Positions 28,094 to 37,091 of a DNA stretch of 64,000 nt are shown piece after piece. Made by a program: the position numbers and the translations under genes. The notes beneath the pieces are model-generated. The model was not told the DNA's origin. It was given only the letters and a program-made list of their open reading frames with translations, and searched no databases. Origin of the DNA: Tolumonas lignilytica (GTDB taxonomy: Bacteria; Pseudomonadota; Gammaproteobacteria; Enterobacterales; Aeromonadaceae); contig NZ_AZUK01000001.1 in assembly GCF_000527035.1 (NCBI RefSeq), positions 62,001-126,000 of the forward strand, given 5' to 3'. Each line of letters opens with the position of its first letter. Position 1 is the first letter of the stretch.

Positions 28094-28297
28094 CTACTTT
28101 CCTAAGATGTCTCGTAGTTTAGCTTTAACCTGATCCATGACTGTAGGTTGAGAACACTCCAGAGAGTCAAATCCGCATTCGGGGCAAGACTCGAACCAAT
28201 TATGGTTACGCACCAACACATCATTTTTCGGCATAACAGTCTTGTGCCAATTACATTGAGGACAGCGATAGGATTTTGGATATGGAGGAATAGGCAT
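28094..28297 (-). CDS. Small zinc-ribbon protein
   Basis: A 67-residue protein with two CxxC knuckles, CPQC (residues 12-15) and CPEC (38-41), in the spacing of a zinc ribbon, followed by a short helical tail (MDQVKAKLRDILGK). No other domain is present. Similar stand-alone zinc ribbons are common in mobile elements, with unknown role. It is the only minus-strand gene in this part of the island. The 212 bp to its left (27882-28093) hold no gene; a weak hairpin TTTACC/GGTAAA at 27993-28013 precedes a T-run. Confidence 0.6.
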   Translation of the reverse strand: MPIPPYPKSYRCPQCNWHKTVMPKNDVLVRNHNWFESCPECGFDSLECSQPTVMDQVKAKLRDILGK

Positions 28298-28719
28298 GTA
28301 GTTCCACAGCGAAGAGCGATTCTATTTACCTATTATGATAGACAATCCGCACTCGGTTGGCCTTCATTTTCCAGATGTAAATCATTTTTTTAAATCAGAG
28401 GCTTCTCCGTGTCTTCTATGGTGGCTCTCGCCCCCTTATTTTTCAGGAGAGATGATACAAGTCAACTTTGAGGTCGATGATATCAATTAGCAAGTAAGCC
28501 ATCGGGTCTTTGCTGGGGAGGTGATACTTGATGCTGATGATCATTGTGCAGATAGTTCCCCAATTTGATCAACAAGGCTGATTGGAGGCAAAATAGCATG
28601 CGTTCTTGCATAAATGCTAAGGCTGTCAATAGATTAGTCTTGAACAAGGTTATTGCTATGGCTAGCATCTAATGTAGATAGTGTAATTTTTCTCGGTAGC
28701 AAGACAAGGATGGAGACAA
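28298..28719. other. Intergenic region within the island
   Basis: No recognized gene in 422 bp. A possible 24-codon frame starts at 28598 (ATG, GGAGG upstream; MRSCINAKAVNRLV...), and a 12-codon frame with a good ribosome site lies near 28450. Neither has a family I recognize. Confidence 0.3.
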
Positions 28720-29106
28720 ATGCCTATTAGCAACGAAGATGAGCTGGTTGAAAAGCTAAAAGCCAAAGAAAATTATATCGAAATTGAAGGAGACCTAGCT
28801 GCGAAGGTCATTAAGATAAAGGTTGTTGGGCCCGTGGCCTGGGGGGTTGTTTTGGGTTCCGTCGCTGTTGGAGCGGGGGCTGTGTATATGGCTCTTACGC
28901 CATCTCCAGATCCTGTAACAAAAGGATTTATGCCAGTGGCAGGCGCTGGGGCTACAGGTACCGTAGCGACTATATTGGGGATAGGTGGGGCTGCAAGTGT
29001 GGCTAAAATGGTGAAGTCAGCAGGCAGCATTTCGATTTTAAATGACTTGCGTTCTTATAAAGTAGTTAGCAAAAGTGAAGGAAAGGTTGTGCTCAGTCGT
29101 GAGTAA
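28720..29106 (+). CDS. Small membrane protein, unknown
   Basis: A 128-residue protein with a charged N-terminus (NEDELVEKLKAKENYIEIEG) and two hydrophobic Gly/Ala-rich segments at about residues 36-57 and 70-97 (VAWGVVLGSVAVGAGAVYMA and the region around GAGATGTVATILGIGGAA), then a basic C-terminal part. This suggests an inner-membrane hairpin with both ends in the cytoplasm. GGATGGAG precedes the ATG. No relatives are recognized. It stands alone upstream of the IS21/IS30 remnants. Small membrane proteins of this type occur in defence loci as effectors, but nothing here proves that. Confidence 0.55.
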   Translation: MPISNEDELVEKLKAKENYIEIEGDLAAKVIKIKVVGPVAWGVVLGSVAVGAGAVYMALTPSPDPVTKGFMPVAGAGATGTVATILGIGGAASVAKMVKSAGSISILNDLRSYKVVSKSEGKVVLSRE

Positions 29107-29451
29107 TACTACTTTGTGGTCAGTACGAACTTTAGTCGTACCGATAGTACGGAATGGGGCAGTTCTAAGCTAACGCGCCGATGGACAATTTCGTGTTACG
29201 AACGACTCTGTCTGTATTCAGATAAGATGAGAAAATCTTATAGTGAATACTCATTTTAACAAGCCAATATTTATGCCGCTCAACAAATAGGGGCGGCACA
29301 TAAATTGTTTTGCTCAATTTTACTAGAGATAGATCCCAACTATCTAAATATCTTTAACTAAGCATCCCTGCACTTAGTTTATTAGTAGCATTAATTGCTG
29401 AGTAAACTTGACCTTTTAGCAAAAAATCCCAAATATCTAGGCATTGGTTTA
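29107..29451. other. Intergenic region next to IS remnants
   Basis: No gene seen in 345 bp. An imperfect inverted repeat, TTTATGCCGC near 29271 and GCGGCACATAAA near 29295, is the only notable structure. Confidence 0.3.
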
Positions 29452-29718
29452 TCACCTCATCTGGCATAGTTGCCGGAAAATCGCTTCATTGGCCACGCTC
29501 TCAGCGAAGTTGAAACCATTCACATCACGATAGGCCGGAAACTTAGCGGCTTTTAAGTGATTGGCTACCGAACGAACTTCCCGCTCTGCCAATTCCGCTT
29601 TCAGTAAATGGTCTAATACAGTGATGCTGGCCAGAAATGCCGGTGAGTCTTGTTCCGCAAGATCCGCCAGTGCGTGAGCCATGCGATATAACTTCAGTGA
29701 TTTAAGTACAGGGAGCAT
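29452..29718 (-). pseudogene. Truncated IstB (IS21-family ATP-binding helper)
   Basis: An 88-residue frame matching only the N-terminal domain of IstB (LKSLKLYRMAHALADLAEQ, LLKAELAEREVRSVANHLKAAKFPAYRDV). Full IstB has about 250 residues with a Walker ATPase core, which is absent. No istA is found upstream; an IS30 element begins 30 bp before its start. So it is a relic of an IS21 element, probably cut by deletion and by the IS30 insertion. Confidence 0.8.
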
Positions 29719-29747
29719 GGCATATTAGTGAGGGCGGATTCAATTAC

Positions 29748-30810
29748 GAAGTGCGACAACTTTAAACATAAAAACAGCGAGATGTGATACTCAGGATTTT
29801 TACTCCCGCCAAGAAGTGAAAAGCCAATGAAATACACACATCTCACTGAGAATGAAAGATATATGTTGTCAGCCTTGAGAAAGCAAGGACTGACTGTCGC
29901 ATCCATCGCCAAAGCCTTAGGTCGTCACCGAAGTACGGTCTACCGGGAAGTGGAACGAAACTCCCGATGGTGCAATTATGACCAGCTTTATAGTTACCAA
30001 CCAGCGCGAGCCCAGCAAAAAGTCAGGGTAAGAACAAAGAAAGCCCGAAGGAACAAACGGTATGATCACATGGACTTTCTGCTGGTTGATGCCTTACTGA
30101 AATTGCATTGGAGTCCAGAACAGATCGTTGGCTATTTTCGTTACAAAGGCTATCCGGTGATGAGCCATGAAACGATTTACCAGCATGTCTGGGCTGATAA
30201 AAATGAAGGCGGCAATCTTTGGCAATACCTGAGACAGTCGCCGAAAATTAGACGTAAACGCTATCGAAGCAAAGACAGCCGAGGGCGAGTAGCAGCCAAA
30301 CGGCATATCAGCGAACGCCCTACACTAGTGAACGAACGAGAAGAGTTCGGACACTGGGAAATCGATACAGTCATTGGACACGGCAGTAAACATTGCCTAG
30401 TCACGATGGTAGAAAGACAAAGCCGCTATACCCTCATAGGCCAACTGGATGATCGGACAACAGAAAGCCTGAACAGACGAGTCGGTTGGCTGATCAAAGA
30501 AACGGGCCTACCATTTAAAACCATCACAGCCGACAACGGCACTGAATTTAACCAATATCAGCAGTTAGAACGTAGCCACGGTTGTGACTTTTACTTTGCG
30601 ACGCCGTATCATTCGTGGGAGCGAGGAACCAACGAAAACACCAATGGTCTGATCAGACAATACATCCCCAAAAAGCAAAGCATGGCGTTGTTAGGTCAAC
30701 GGCATTGCAGCGACATAGCCAGAAGATTAAACACGAGACCAAGGAAAGTGCTTGGATTTAAAACCCCGGAGGAATTTATCCGTGAGTATCGTTAAGCTAT
30801 GTCGCACTTC
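29748..30810 (+). mobile_element. IS30-family insertion sequence
   Basis: The transposase gene is bounded by an 11-bp inverted repeat: GAAGTGCGACA at 29748-29758 and TGTCGCACTTC at 30800-30810, giving about 1.06 kb, the normal IS30 size. The true ends may extend a few bases further out; no target duplication is clear. A short frame to its right (30814-30903, ending EAIHYHV) may be a relic of the interrupted sequence. Confidence 0.8.
29827..30795 (+). CDS. IS30-family transposase
   Basis: A 322-residue transposase. The N-terminal helix-turn-helix (LTENERYMLSALRKQGLTV, then ALGRHRSTVYREVERN) binds the IS ends. The DDE catalytic triad is D180 (HWEIDTVIG), D236 (TADNGTEF) and E270 (RGTNENTNGLIRQ). 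The length and the intact triad indicate a functional gene. It moves a 1.06-kb element by copy-out through a circle, as known for IS30. Confidence 0.93.
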   Translation: MKYTHLTENERYMLSALRKQGLTVASIAKALGRHRSTVYREVERNSRWCNYDQLYSYQPARAQQKVRVRTKKARRNKRYDHMDFLLVDALLKLHWSPEQIVGYFRYKGYPVMSHETIYQHVWADKNEGGNLWQYLRQSPKIRRKRYRSKDSRGRVAAKRHISERPTLVNEREEFGHWEIDTVIGHGSKHCLVTMVERQSRYTLIGQLDDRTTESLNRRVGWLIKETGLPFKTITADNGTEFNQYQQLERSHGCDFYFATPYHSWERGTNENTNGLIRQYIPKKQSMALLGQRHCSDIARRLNTRPRKVLGFKTPEEFIREYR

Positions 30811-30980
30811 AAACTTGAAGCTACGGAGCATGGTGATCTCCACGCGATGCGGGTCACGTTAGCCAACGGCTCGATCCTCGAAGCAATTCATTATCATGTA
30901 TGATGACCGTTTACCGCTGTAATCACTAAACAGCCACTTACACAGAAAATTTTACAAACTCGGTTCTGGACATTCTCTGT

Positions 30981-32492
30981 TTACAGTAGATGCTCAATAA
31001 TTTGATCTACACGCTCTTGGTTAAACTCTTCAAAATCAACCATTTCACCCATAGCGACAAGTTGTTCTCTTGTCGGGTAACGTAATGTTCTAAGATCAGT
31101 GGCATTGACTTGAGTATGACCATTCATTTGGCGGAAATACTTATCTACTAAGGTGCTGTTCAAGAACACCCATAGACCTTTGGCAAGGCTATCATCTAAC
31201 GGTTCACCCATTGCGTGAAAGTAGTTCGTTTTGTTCTCAAAACCCACTACTTCTACATCAGCAATATCAGACGTGTAAATTGAAGCAACAATTCTACGCT
31301 TTTCTTCTTTGGCGGTAAGTCTGCGAGTTAAGACGTAAGTTCCGTTTTGAACCATAAGATTAGCGGTGCTTTCATTGTTCAATAGTGCGTTTGGTTTTTT
31401 CGCATTTTCAACTGGCCATTTAATAGCACATTTTTGTAAATGTTGAGGAAAAATCAAAGGCACTGAACCTTCAACATAGTTTGTGCTTAAATTTTCCCTA
31501 GTGCGAAAATCAACGACTTTACCTGTGCTTGCCTGAATACCAAGATCTTCGAGTGAACACGGTAAACCACCGGCTCTAGTCGCTACATTCTGTTCTTCTT
31601 CATCGGTGATGATATGAATAAATCGATCTGGATTGCTCTCACTCACGACCCTGTCAAAAGGCACTTCATAGACAAATGGGTTTGGATCTTCTGCACAAGA
31701 GCTAGAAGTTACAATAACCGTATCTCTTTGCGGTTCACCTTTCGTTAAGTGGTATACAACGTTTTCTTGCAGCACTTTGTCAGTCTTAAACGCTGAATTA
31801 CGGCTATTAAAAACGTGAATTTTGTTTATAGAACAAGAATCTAACAGTAGTCTACGAAAATCGTTGAAGTATGGACCGTTACAAAATGAACGTGGAGTGA
31901 TTGCGACAAGTTCACCACCCTCTTCTAAAAGCTTTATAGCCAAACCTACAAACGCTGAGTAAAGATTACCCGTTTCAAAACTAACCTTTCTAAGAGTATC
32001 CCTTTCTGTGCCTTTAGCCGCGATTTTTAAGTAAGGAGGATTAAGGATGGCTTTGTTATATGTAGGTCTGTATGTATCACTTAGAAGTAATTCTACTGAG
32101 TGTTGAATAAAATCTTCTTCAATTACGGTTTGTTCCCACTGCACACCACTAACATCACATGTATTTGAACAATGCTTTAATGTGTCAGATAGGTAATATC
32201 TCATTACGCTCGATAATTCAAAGCAAGTTGAATCAATGCTTTTTGCATCGTTTTTAACTCGCTCAACAAAAGCAGCCGTTAAAGATCCTACGCCTGCTCC
32301 TGCATCTAGTAGGCGCTGTTCACCCTCGACATTTTCAAACATATCAGCAAGAAGCTTAGATACAGCAGAAGATGACATAAACTGGCCTAACTTCCCTCTA
32401 AGCTTTTCATCGAGTTTTCCATTTGCCTCTACTCGGTTCACATCTGCAATGTAATTTAAGTTAATGGGTAAATTTTGAGCCAACTCAGCCAT
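30981..32492 (-). CDS. Adenine-N6 DNA methyltransferase, PstI/BsuBI type
   Basis: A 503-residue gamma-class adenine methyltransferase. The opening NLNYIADVNRVEANGKLD...LGQF is characteristic of M.PstI-type enzymes, with the SAM-binding motif LLDAGAGVGSL near residue 60 and the catalytic NPPY near residue 150 (NKAILNPPYLK). The C-terminal half is the target-recognition domain. It is divergent from a BsuBI/PstI-family endonuclease gene 129 bp away, as in the classical PstI system, and would protect host DNA by methylating adenine in the target, probably CTGCAG (inference from family). Confidence 0.92.
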   Translation of the reverse strand: MAELAQNLPINLNYIADVNRVEANGKLDEKLRGKLGQFMSSSAVSKLLADMFENVEGEQRLLDAGAGVGSLTAAFVERVKNDAKSIDSTCFELSSVMRYYLSDTLKHCSNTCDVSGVQWEQTVIEEDFIQHSVELLLSDTYRPTYNKAILNPPYLKIAAKGTERDTLRKVSFETGNLYSAFVGLAIKLLEEGGELVAITPRSFCNGPYFNDFRRLLLDSCSINKIHVFNSRNSAFKTDKVLQENVVYHLTKGEPQRDTVIVTSSSCAEDPNPFVYEVPFDRVVSESNPDRFIHIITDEEEQNVATRAGGLPCSLEDLGIQASTGKVVDFRTRENLSTNYVEGSVPLIFPQHLQKCAIKWPVENAKKPNALLNNESTANLMVQNGTYVLTRRLTAKEEKRRIVASIYTSDIADVEVVGFENKTNYFHAMGEPLDDSLAKGLWVFLNSTLVDKYFRQMNGHTQVNATDLRTLRYPTREQLVAMGEMVDFEEFNQERVDQIIEHLL

Positions 32493-32534
32493 ATATGTTT
32501 ATTTACACAGTAATCAATTGAGAGGAAAGTATCA

Positions 32535-32571
32535 CAAAAAACCTGCACAAAGGGAAGAAAAAAACCTGCAC
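32535..32571. repeat. Tandem 14-bp direct repeat in the R-M intergenic region
   Basis: AAAAAACCTGCACA occurs at 32535-32548 and again at 32558-32571, 23 bp apart (about two helical turns), between the divergent methylase and endonuclease genes. It includes CTGCA, five bases of the expected target. A candidate control site. Confidence 0.5.
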
Positions 32572-32621
32572 ATAGATTATATTATTGGACTTGATACTTT
32601 AATGACTGAAAATTAAAGAAA

Positions 32622-33596
32622 ATGAGAGAAAAAAAACTAGAGCAAGCAAAGAAAATTCTCAAAGCTTTGGGATTACCTAAGCAACAATACAACGATAGAT
32701 CGGCATGGGTATTTTTAGCACTTGCTAATATTAAACCAAATGATGATTGGATTGTTGCAACTGCGCCACTACTACCAACCGTTGATATTATGGATTTTAT
32801 CCGCTCTGAGTATGGTAAGGACTACAAACCAAACTCTCGTGAAACGATTAGAAGACAAACTTTGCACCAATTTGATCAAGCCCAAATCGTTGATAGAAAC
32901 CGTGATAACCCTTCTAGAGCTACAAATAGCAAGGACAATAACTACTCTTTGAATCAACCAATTATCGAGATTCTACACGCTTACCCTAATGGCAATTGGG
33001 AAACATTGGTTGAGAAATTTCTTAATGATGTACCTACTCTTCAAGCAATGTATCAACGAGCTATCAATAAAGAAAAGATTCCTGTTCTCTTACCTGATGG
33101 GAATGAAATAAAACTTTCCCCAGGTGCTCACAACCAACTTCACGCTGATATTGTTCACGAATTCTGCCCTCGTTTCGTTGGTGCGGGTGGTAAAGTTCTT
33201 TATATCGGTGATACGGCAAGTAGCCGTGATGAAGGTGGTAAACATATGGTTCTAGAAACTGAGTACCTAAAATCGCTGAATGTTCCACCCATGTCGCACG
33301 ACAAACTACCTGACGTTGTTGTTTATGATGAAAAACGCCAATGGCTGTTTTTGATTGAAGCTGTAACAAGCCACGGACCAGTTAGCCCTAAGCGATGGCT
33401 GGAACTTGAAGAAGCTTTGAAAAGTTGTTCTGTTGGTCGTGTTTACGTAACCGCTTTTCCTCATAGAGCTGAATTTAGAAAAAATGCTGCTGATATTGCT
33501 TGGGAAACTGAAGTTTGGATTGCTGACAATCCAGACCATATGATTCACTTCAACGGAGATCGATTCCTTGGTCCACATGACAATACAAAGAGTTAA
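32622..33596 (+). CDS. Type II restriction endonuclease, BsuBI/PstI family
   Basis: A 324-residue endonuclease, the same size as R.PstI (about 326). Features of the family are an N-terminal helical part ([23 protein letters not shown]) and the C-terminal catalytic region [39 protein letters not shown], where D and E residues form a PD-(D/E)XK-like centre. By family it should cut CTGCAG and leave 3' overhangs. It is paired with the divergent methylase and followed 3 bp later by another putative nuclease gene. AT-rich like the island. Confidence 0.92.
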   Translation: MREKKLEQAKKILKALGLPKQQYNDRSAWVFLALANIKPNDDWIVATAPLLPTVDIMDFIRSEYGKDYKPNSRETIRRQTLHQFDQAQIVDRNRDNPSRATNSKDNNYSLNQPIIEILHAYPNGNWETLVEKFLNDVPTLQAMYQRAINKEKIPVLLPDGNEIKLSPGAHNQLHADIVHEFCPRFVGAGGKVLYIGDTASSRDEGGKHMVLETEYLKSLNVPPMSHDKLPDVVVYDEKRQWLFLIEAVTSHGPVSPKRWLELEEALKSCSVGRVYVTAFPHRAEFRKNAADIAWETEVWIADNPDHMIHFNGDRFLGPHDNTKS

Positions 33597-33599
33597 ATA

Positions 33600-34181
33600 A
33601 TGTCGAGTGAAATAAATCCGCTAGGGTGGATTATTCTTGATGTTCCTGTATCAGCTGAAAATAAAGCTATCAGGCTCAGAAAGAGTCGAGATGAGCAATA
33701 TGGAAACATCTACACAGAAGAAAAAACTGATAAGCGGTGGGTCGGAGACCTTGGAGAGTTTGTATTCAAATCATTTCTGACTAGCAGAGGAATAAGTAAA
33801 AAAGACTATGAGTGGGTTTTATACGATGCTGCTGGTAAAGCCGACTTTATAATGATGGATAGTTCAAAGCTTGATGTAAAAACAGTAAAACGGAAATGGC
33901 CTGTCCAACCTAATTACACGGCACAAATTACAGCTCAACATATTAATGAAGATGTACAACATTACTTTTTTATGTCATACCAAATTAATGCGAGAAAAAT
34001 GACTCTATTAGGTGGTATATCTAAAAGTGAATTTAAAAAGCATGCGGTCTACTATAGGGAAGGAGATGAAGTTCATAGTGACTACATAATTAGAAAAGGG
34101 CATGAAATATATAATATTGATGTAACCAAATTAACTCCACCGGATCAATGGTTAGCGCAGTTTATAAACTATCTTACATGA
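33600..34181 (+). CDS. Putative PD-(D/E)XK nuclease-like protein linked to the R-M system
   Basis: A 193-residue protein of no family I can name. The central part has the layout of a PD-(D/E)XK core: WVGDLGEFVF (E53), then ADFIMMDSSKLDVKT with D82 and D92-x-K94. The start lies 3 bp after the endonuclease stop, so it is translated with it. PstI systems normally have only two genes, so a third nuclease-like gene is unusual; it may be a companion nuclease, a nicking activity or an unrelated passenger. Assignment rests on motif spacing only. Confidence 0.6.
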   Translation: MSSEINPLGWIILDVPVSAENKAIRLRKSRDEQYGNIYTEEKTDKRWVGDLGEFVFKSFLTSRGISKKDYEWVLYDAAGKADFIMMDSSKLDVKTVKRKWPVQPNYTAQITAQHINEDVQHYFFMSYQINARKMTLLGGISKSEFKKHAVYYREGDEVHSDYIIRKGHEIYNIDVTKLTPPDQWLAQFINYLT

Positions 34182-34428
34182 GACCTATTGGACACAAAGT
34201 GTACCAGTCAACTAATACCGGATAATAAATTAAGCTGATTTTCTGCTTTCGCTGACGTAACACCTTGAATTTACAGAATCGAAACCTTTACTGGGGCGGG
34301 GAGTTATCTCGGCTCATAAAGTTAGAGTGAGGCACGAGGATTTTCGAATTAGAAACAGATAGTAATTGATCCGCAAATTATAATACCAAACAGAGTTGTG
34401 ATTTCATCTAATTAAGGGTGTGAAACAC

Positions 34429-35106
34429 ATGAAAAAAGTTACTGATGCTAGTTTTATTGAAATAACTCACATAGCAGCAATTGCTGGACGAGATGCTGTG
34501 GCAAAATCAAAAGCCAGCAAACGAAATAAAACTATCGGCTATTACAATGAAAATGCAGAGACCTTTTATAATTCGACGGTAAACGTTGATATGGCATCTT
34601 TATATCAAGAATTTCTACCTTTAGTGAAACCGGCAGGACATATTCTGGATGCAGGCTGCGGCTCTGGACGCGATTCAAAGGCATTCATTGCATATGGTTT
34701 TAAAGTCACTGCGATTGATGCAAGTGCTGAGCTCGCAGATTATGCAACACAATTAATCAAGCAGCCTGTTATTGTTACTGACTTCCAATCATTCAAATCT
34801 GACGATATGTTCGATGGGATATGGGCATGTGCCTCATTGTTGCATGTACCGATTTTTGACTTAAAAAATACTTTTTTCCATCTTGGAACAAGCTTAAAAA
34901 CACAGGGGGTTTTTTACTGCTCTTTCAAGTATGGTTCTGATTCGATCGTAAGAAATGGACGTTTTTTCACTGATTTAAACGAAACATATTTAGACGAGTT
35001 GTTACTCGATACTGAACTTCAAATTGAGAAGTATTGGATCACATCAGATTTACGGCCTGGTCGTTCCGATGAAAAATGGCTGAATGCAATTCTAAGGAAA
35101 ATTTAA
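34429..35106 (+). CDS. Class I SAM-dependent methyltransferase
   Basis: A 225-residue Rossmann-fold methyltransferase. Motif I is HILDAGCGSGRDSKAF near residue 70, the acidic end of strand 2 is VTAIDASAELA, and motif IV-like MFDGIWACASLLHVP follows. It has an unusual about 40-residue leader rich in Ala and Lys. Start ATG 34429 with AAGGG 10 bp upstream; the GTG at 34420 would be too close to that site. An HNH nuclease gene begins one base after its stop. The substrate is unknown; it lacks the NPPY or PC motifs of DNA methylases, so it may act on a small molecule or protein. Confidence 0.8.
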   Translation: MKKVTDASFIEITHIAAIAGRDAVAKSKASKRNKTIGYYNENAETFYNSTVNVDMASLYQEFLPLVKPAGHILDAGCGSGRDSKAFIAYGFKVTAIDASAELADYATQLIKQPVIVTDFQSFKSDDMFDGIWACASLLHVPIFDLKNTFFHLGTSLKTQGVFYCSFKYGSDSIVRNGRFFTDLNETYLDELLLDTELQIEKYWITSDLRPGRSDEKWLNAILRKI

Positions 35107-35107
35107 T

Positions 35108-36109
35108 ATGTCGCAGCAATTTACCAATGAAGATTACCTAAAAGGAATCATACTGTTTGGTCTGAATGCTGCGACTTACAAAATGGGACTAGCTAAGGTA
35201 TTACTTGCCGCAGCAAAAGAACAAAAAAACCAACTTTTTTGGGATGAATTATCTTCAGAATTTTTTTTGCTATACAAAGATCGCATAGCTACGAATCAGA
35301 TGCCTCAGCAAGGTATTGCACATCGACAGACAGCAATGGAACGAATTGTTCAACAACATAGTTCCGGTAAGTTATCTGCGTCTGATGCAATCGAACAAGT
35401 TGGCGTAAAAGGCTTCATTGATGTGATACCACGTTTTCAAACCATCGGCACCAATAAAGAAATTGTTAAAGAATACTTTTACGAATTTGATTATGGAAAG
35501 AAGCTAACACTGAAGGATTCGCTGCTGAACTTCACGAAAGGACAATTGGCCGAATTAGAGGCCGAAATTGATGCTAGATGGGGGTTGTTAGAGGGTGCTT
35601 TTGCTATCAATCAAAAACAGTTTCAATTAGCAAATGATATCCGAGAGATTTATCTGTATTCAGGTTATGAAAGAAAGCCTCTGACCAACAACATCCCATT
35701 CCTTAGCGGTTATCAGGGGAATGTTTGTTTCTATTGTGGCGAGCCACTTGAGGAGGATATTCATGTTGACCATGTGTTGCCGAGACAAGTGCTACATCAT
35801 GATGAGATCTGGAATCTGGTTCTCAGTCATTCAGACTGCAATTTATTAAAGTCTGACCGTCTTGTTGGTAAACATTTCATAGAAAAACTGATCGCACGCA
35901 ATGAAAACATTATGGGCAGCAATCATCCCTGGAAAGCAAAAATTGCCGCTGCACTTGGTTCGACACTAAAGCAAAGATCTACCAGCCTATTGAAGCATTA
36001 TCAGAATGTCTCGACTGTTATAGGAACGAATTATTGGGGTGGAAGTGCTTCTTATAACCCAGCGACAGATCCGTTTTATAAGAAACTCATTACAGCATTA
36101 AATAATTGA
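35108..36109 (+). CDS. HNH endonuclease
   Basis: A 333-residue protein. Residues 1-200 are helical with no family I recognize. The HNH nuclease lies at about 205-260: zinc knuckle CFYCGEPL, then HVDHVLPRQ with the catalytic DH, NLVLSHSDCN with the second half of the knuckle, and KHFIEKL. The start follows the methyltransferase stop by one base, so they form a two-gene unit. Such a nuclease plus methyltransferase pair in a defence island could act on foreign DNA, but the methylase does not look like a DNA methylase, so this may not be ordinary restriction-modification. Confidence 0.85.
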   Translation: MSQQFTNEDYLKGIILFGLNAATYKMGLAKVLLAAAKEQKNQLFWDELSSEFFLLYKDRIATNQMPQQGIAHRQTAMERIVQQHSSGKLSASDAIEQVGVKGFIDVIPRFQTIGTNKEIVKEYFYEFDYGKKLTLKDSLLNFTKGQLAELEAEIDARWGLLEGAFAINQKQFQLANDIREIYLYSGYERKPLTNNIPFLSGYQGNVCFYCGEPLEEDIHVDHVLPRQVLHHDEIWNLVLSHSDCNLLKSDRLVGKHFIEKLIARNENIMGSNHPWKAKIAAALGSTLKQRSTSLLKHYQNVSTVIGTNYWGGSASYNPATDPFYKKLITALNN

Positions 36110-36123
36110 AGCGGGGAAGGTGA

Positions 36124-36615
36124 TCATAACCCTGCAATCATCTTGTTAATAGCCCTAATTTTACCATTCAATTTATGCATCCGGAGCGTGGCCAATTCTT
36201 GTAAATCCTTAATTTGGATTAATTTATGAGGGAATACTTTTCTCATCTCATCGTATGCGTCAAATTCGTAACGAGTAATAGATAACTCTTCTTCAAGCAA
36301 AGATTTTTCAGCGTCAAGGTATTCATTTGAATTAACAAAATGCTCACCTTGTATCTGTTTGAGTAGCTTAAGAGAAAAGATATAGTTGCGAGCTTTACTC
36401 CCACCCTCGGCATAAACCAAATCATGCTTTTTCAATAAAAAGATACCTCGATTAATCAGTCCAGCTGCTTGCTCAATCGACAAAGAAAATTCAATTTTTG
36501 CCATTTTAATCAGATCGTTACGGCCAATATTTGGCTGTTCAATTTTTGATAAAATCCGAATGAATTTATTATTTAATTTCATATTTAATGTTTGATTCAT
36601 CTGTTTAAGTAACAT
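36124..36615 (-). CDS. Hypothetical protein with helical/coiled-coil character
   Basis: A 163-residue basic protein without known domains. The N-terminal part may form a winged helix (NIGRNDLIKMAKIEFSLSI, ...AGLINRGIFLLKKHDLVY), as judged by its helix-strand pattern. The second half, EKSLLEEELSITRYEFDAYDE, looks like a coiled coil. The start is uncertain (ATG 36615, or ATG 36600 or 36582); no clear ribosome site is present. It is divergent from an XRE regulator with two shared operators between them, so it is probably controlled by that regulator. Confidence 0.5.
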   Translation of the reverse strand: MLLKQMNQTLNMKLNNKFIRILSKIEQPNIGRNDLIKMAKIEFSLSIEQAAGLINRGIFLLKKHDLVYAEGGSKARNYIFSLKLLKQIQGEHFVNSNEYLDAEKSLLEEELSITRYEFDAYDEMRKVFPHKLIQIKDLQELATLRMHKLNGKIRAINKMIAGL

Positions 36616-36619
36616 GAAA

Positions 36620-36668
36620 CTTAGGATTGCTAAGTATACAAAAGTAGAGGAAACTTAGACAATCTAAG
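36620..36668. promoter_or_regulatory. Two matching operators between divergent genes
   Basis: CTTAG-N5-CTAAG occurs twice: 36620-36634 (spacer GATTG) and 36654-36668 (spacer ACAAT, also similar when reversed). Centres are 34 bp apart. This is typical of binding sites for the adjacent XRE regulator. Confidence 0.7.
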
Positions 36669-36696
36669 CATATGAGAATTTTATGATGAATGACCG

Positions 36697-37011
36697 TTGC
36701 GAAACAATCCGATCCCAGAGCGGCTTAAACAGGCACGACAAAAAGCAGGAATATCCCAAAAGGATCTTGGTGTGAAAGCTGGTATGGATGAAAGTTCAGC
36801 TAGCGGTCGAATGAATCACTATGAAAAAGGCCGTCATATTCCCGACATCGATATGCTGCATAAATTGGCAGCTGTACTTGATGTCCCAATCAGTTACTTT
36901 TTCTGCGAAGATGAATTGAGTGCAGAACTTGTTTGTCTCTTCGAAAAACTAAATGAGGAAGAGAAAAAGAAACTGATTTATTTAATCAAAACCCAGTATG
37001 AAAGCCCATAA
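36697..37011 (+). CDS. XRE-family regulator
   Basis: A 104-residue DNA-binding protein with a Cro/C1-type helix-turn-helix (RLKQARQKAGISQKDLGVKAG, then NHYEKGRHIPDIDMLHKLAAVL) at residues 9-66 and a short acidic helical tail. The only possible start upstream of the domain is TTG 36697, since a stop codon precedes it in frame at 36691. It most likely binds the two palindromes at 36620-36668 and controls itself and the divergent gene. It could also regulate the neighbouring recombinase module or act as a control protein for the island. Confidence 0.85.
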   Translation: MRNNPIPERLKQARQKAGISQKDLGVKAGMDESSASGRMNHYEKGRHIPDIDMLHKLAAVLDVPISYFFCEDELSAELVCLFEKLNEEEKKKLIYLIKTQYESP

Positions 37012-37091
37012 TATCGATAGACTATTCAATATAGGTAAGATGTTTTTTACTAAATACCACTATCAATGCGAATTATTGATATATTTTCATT

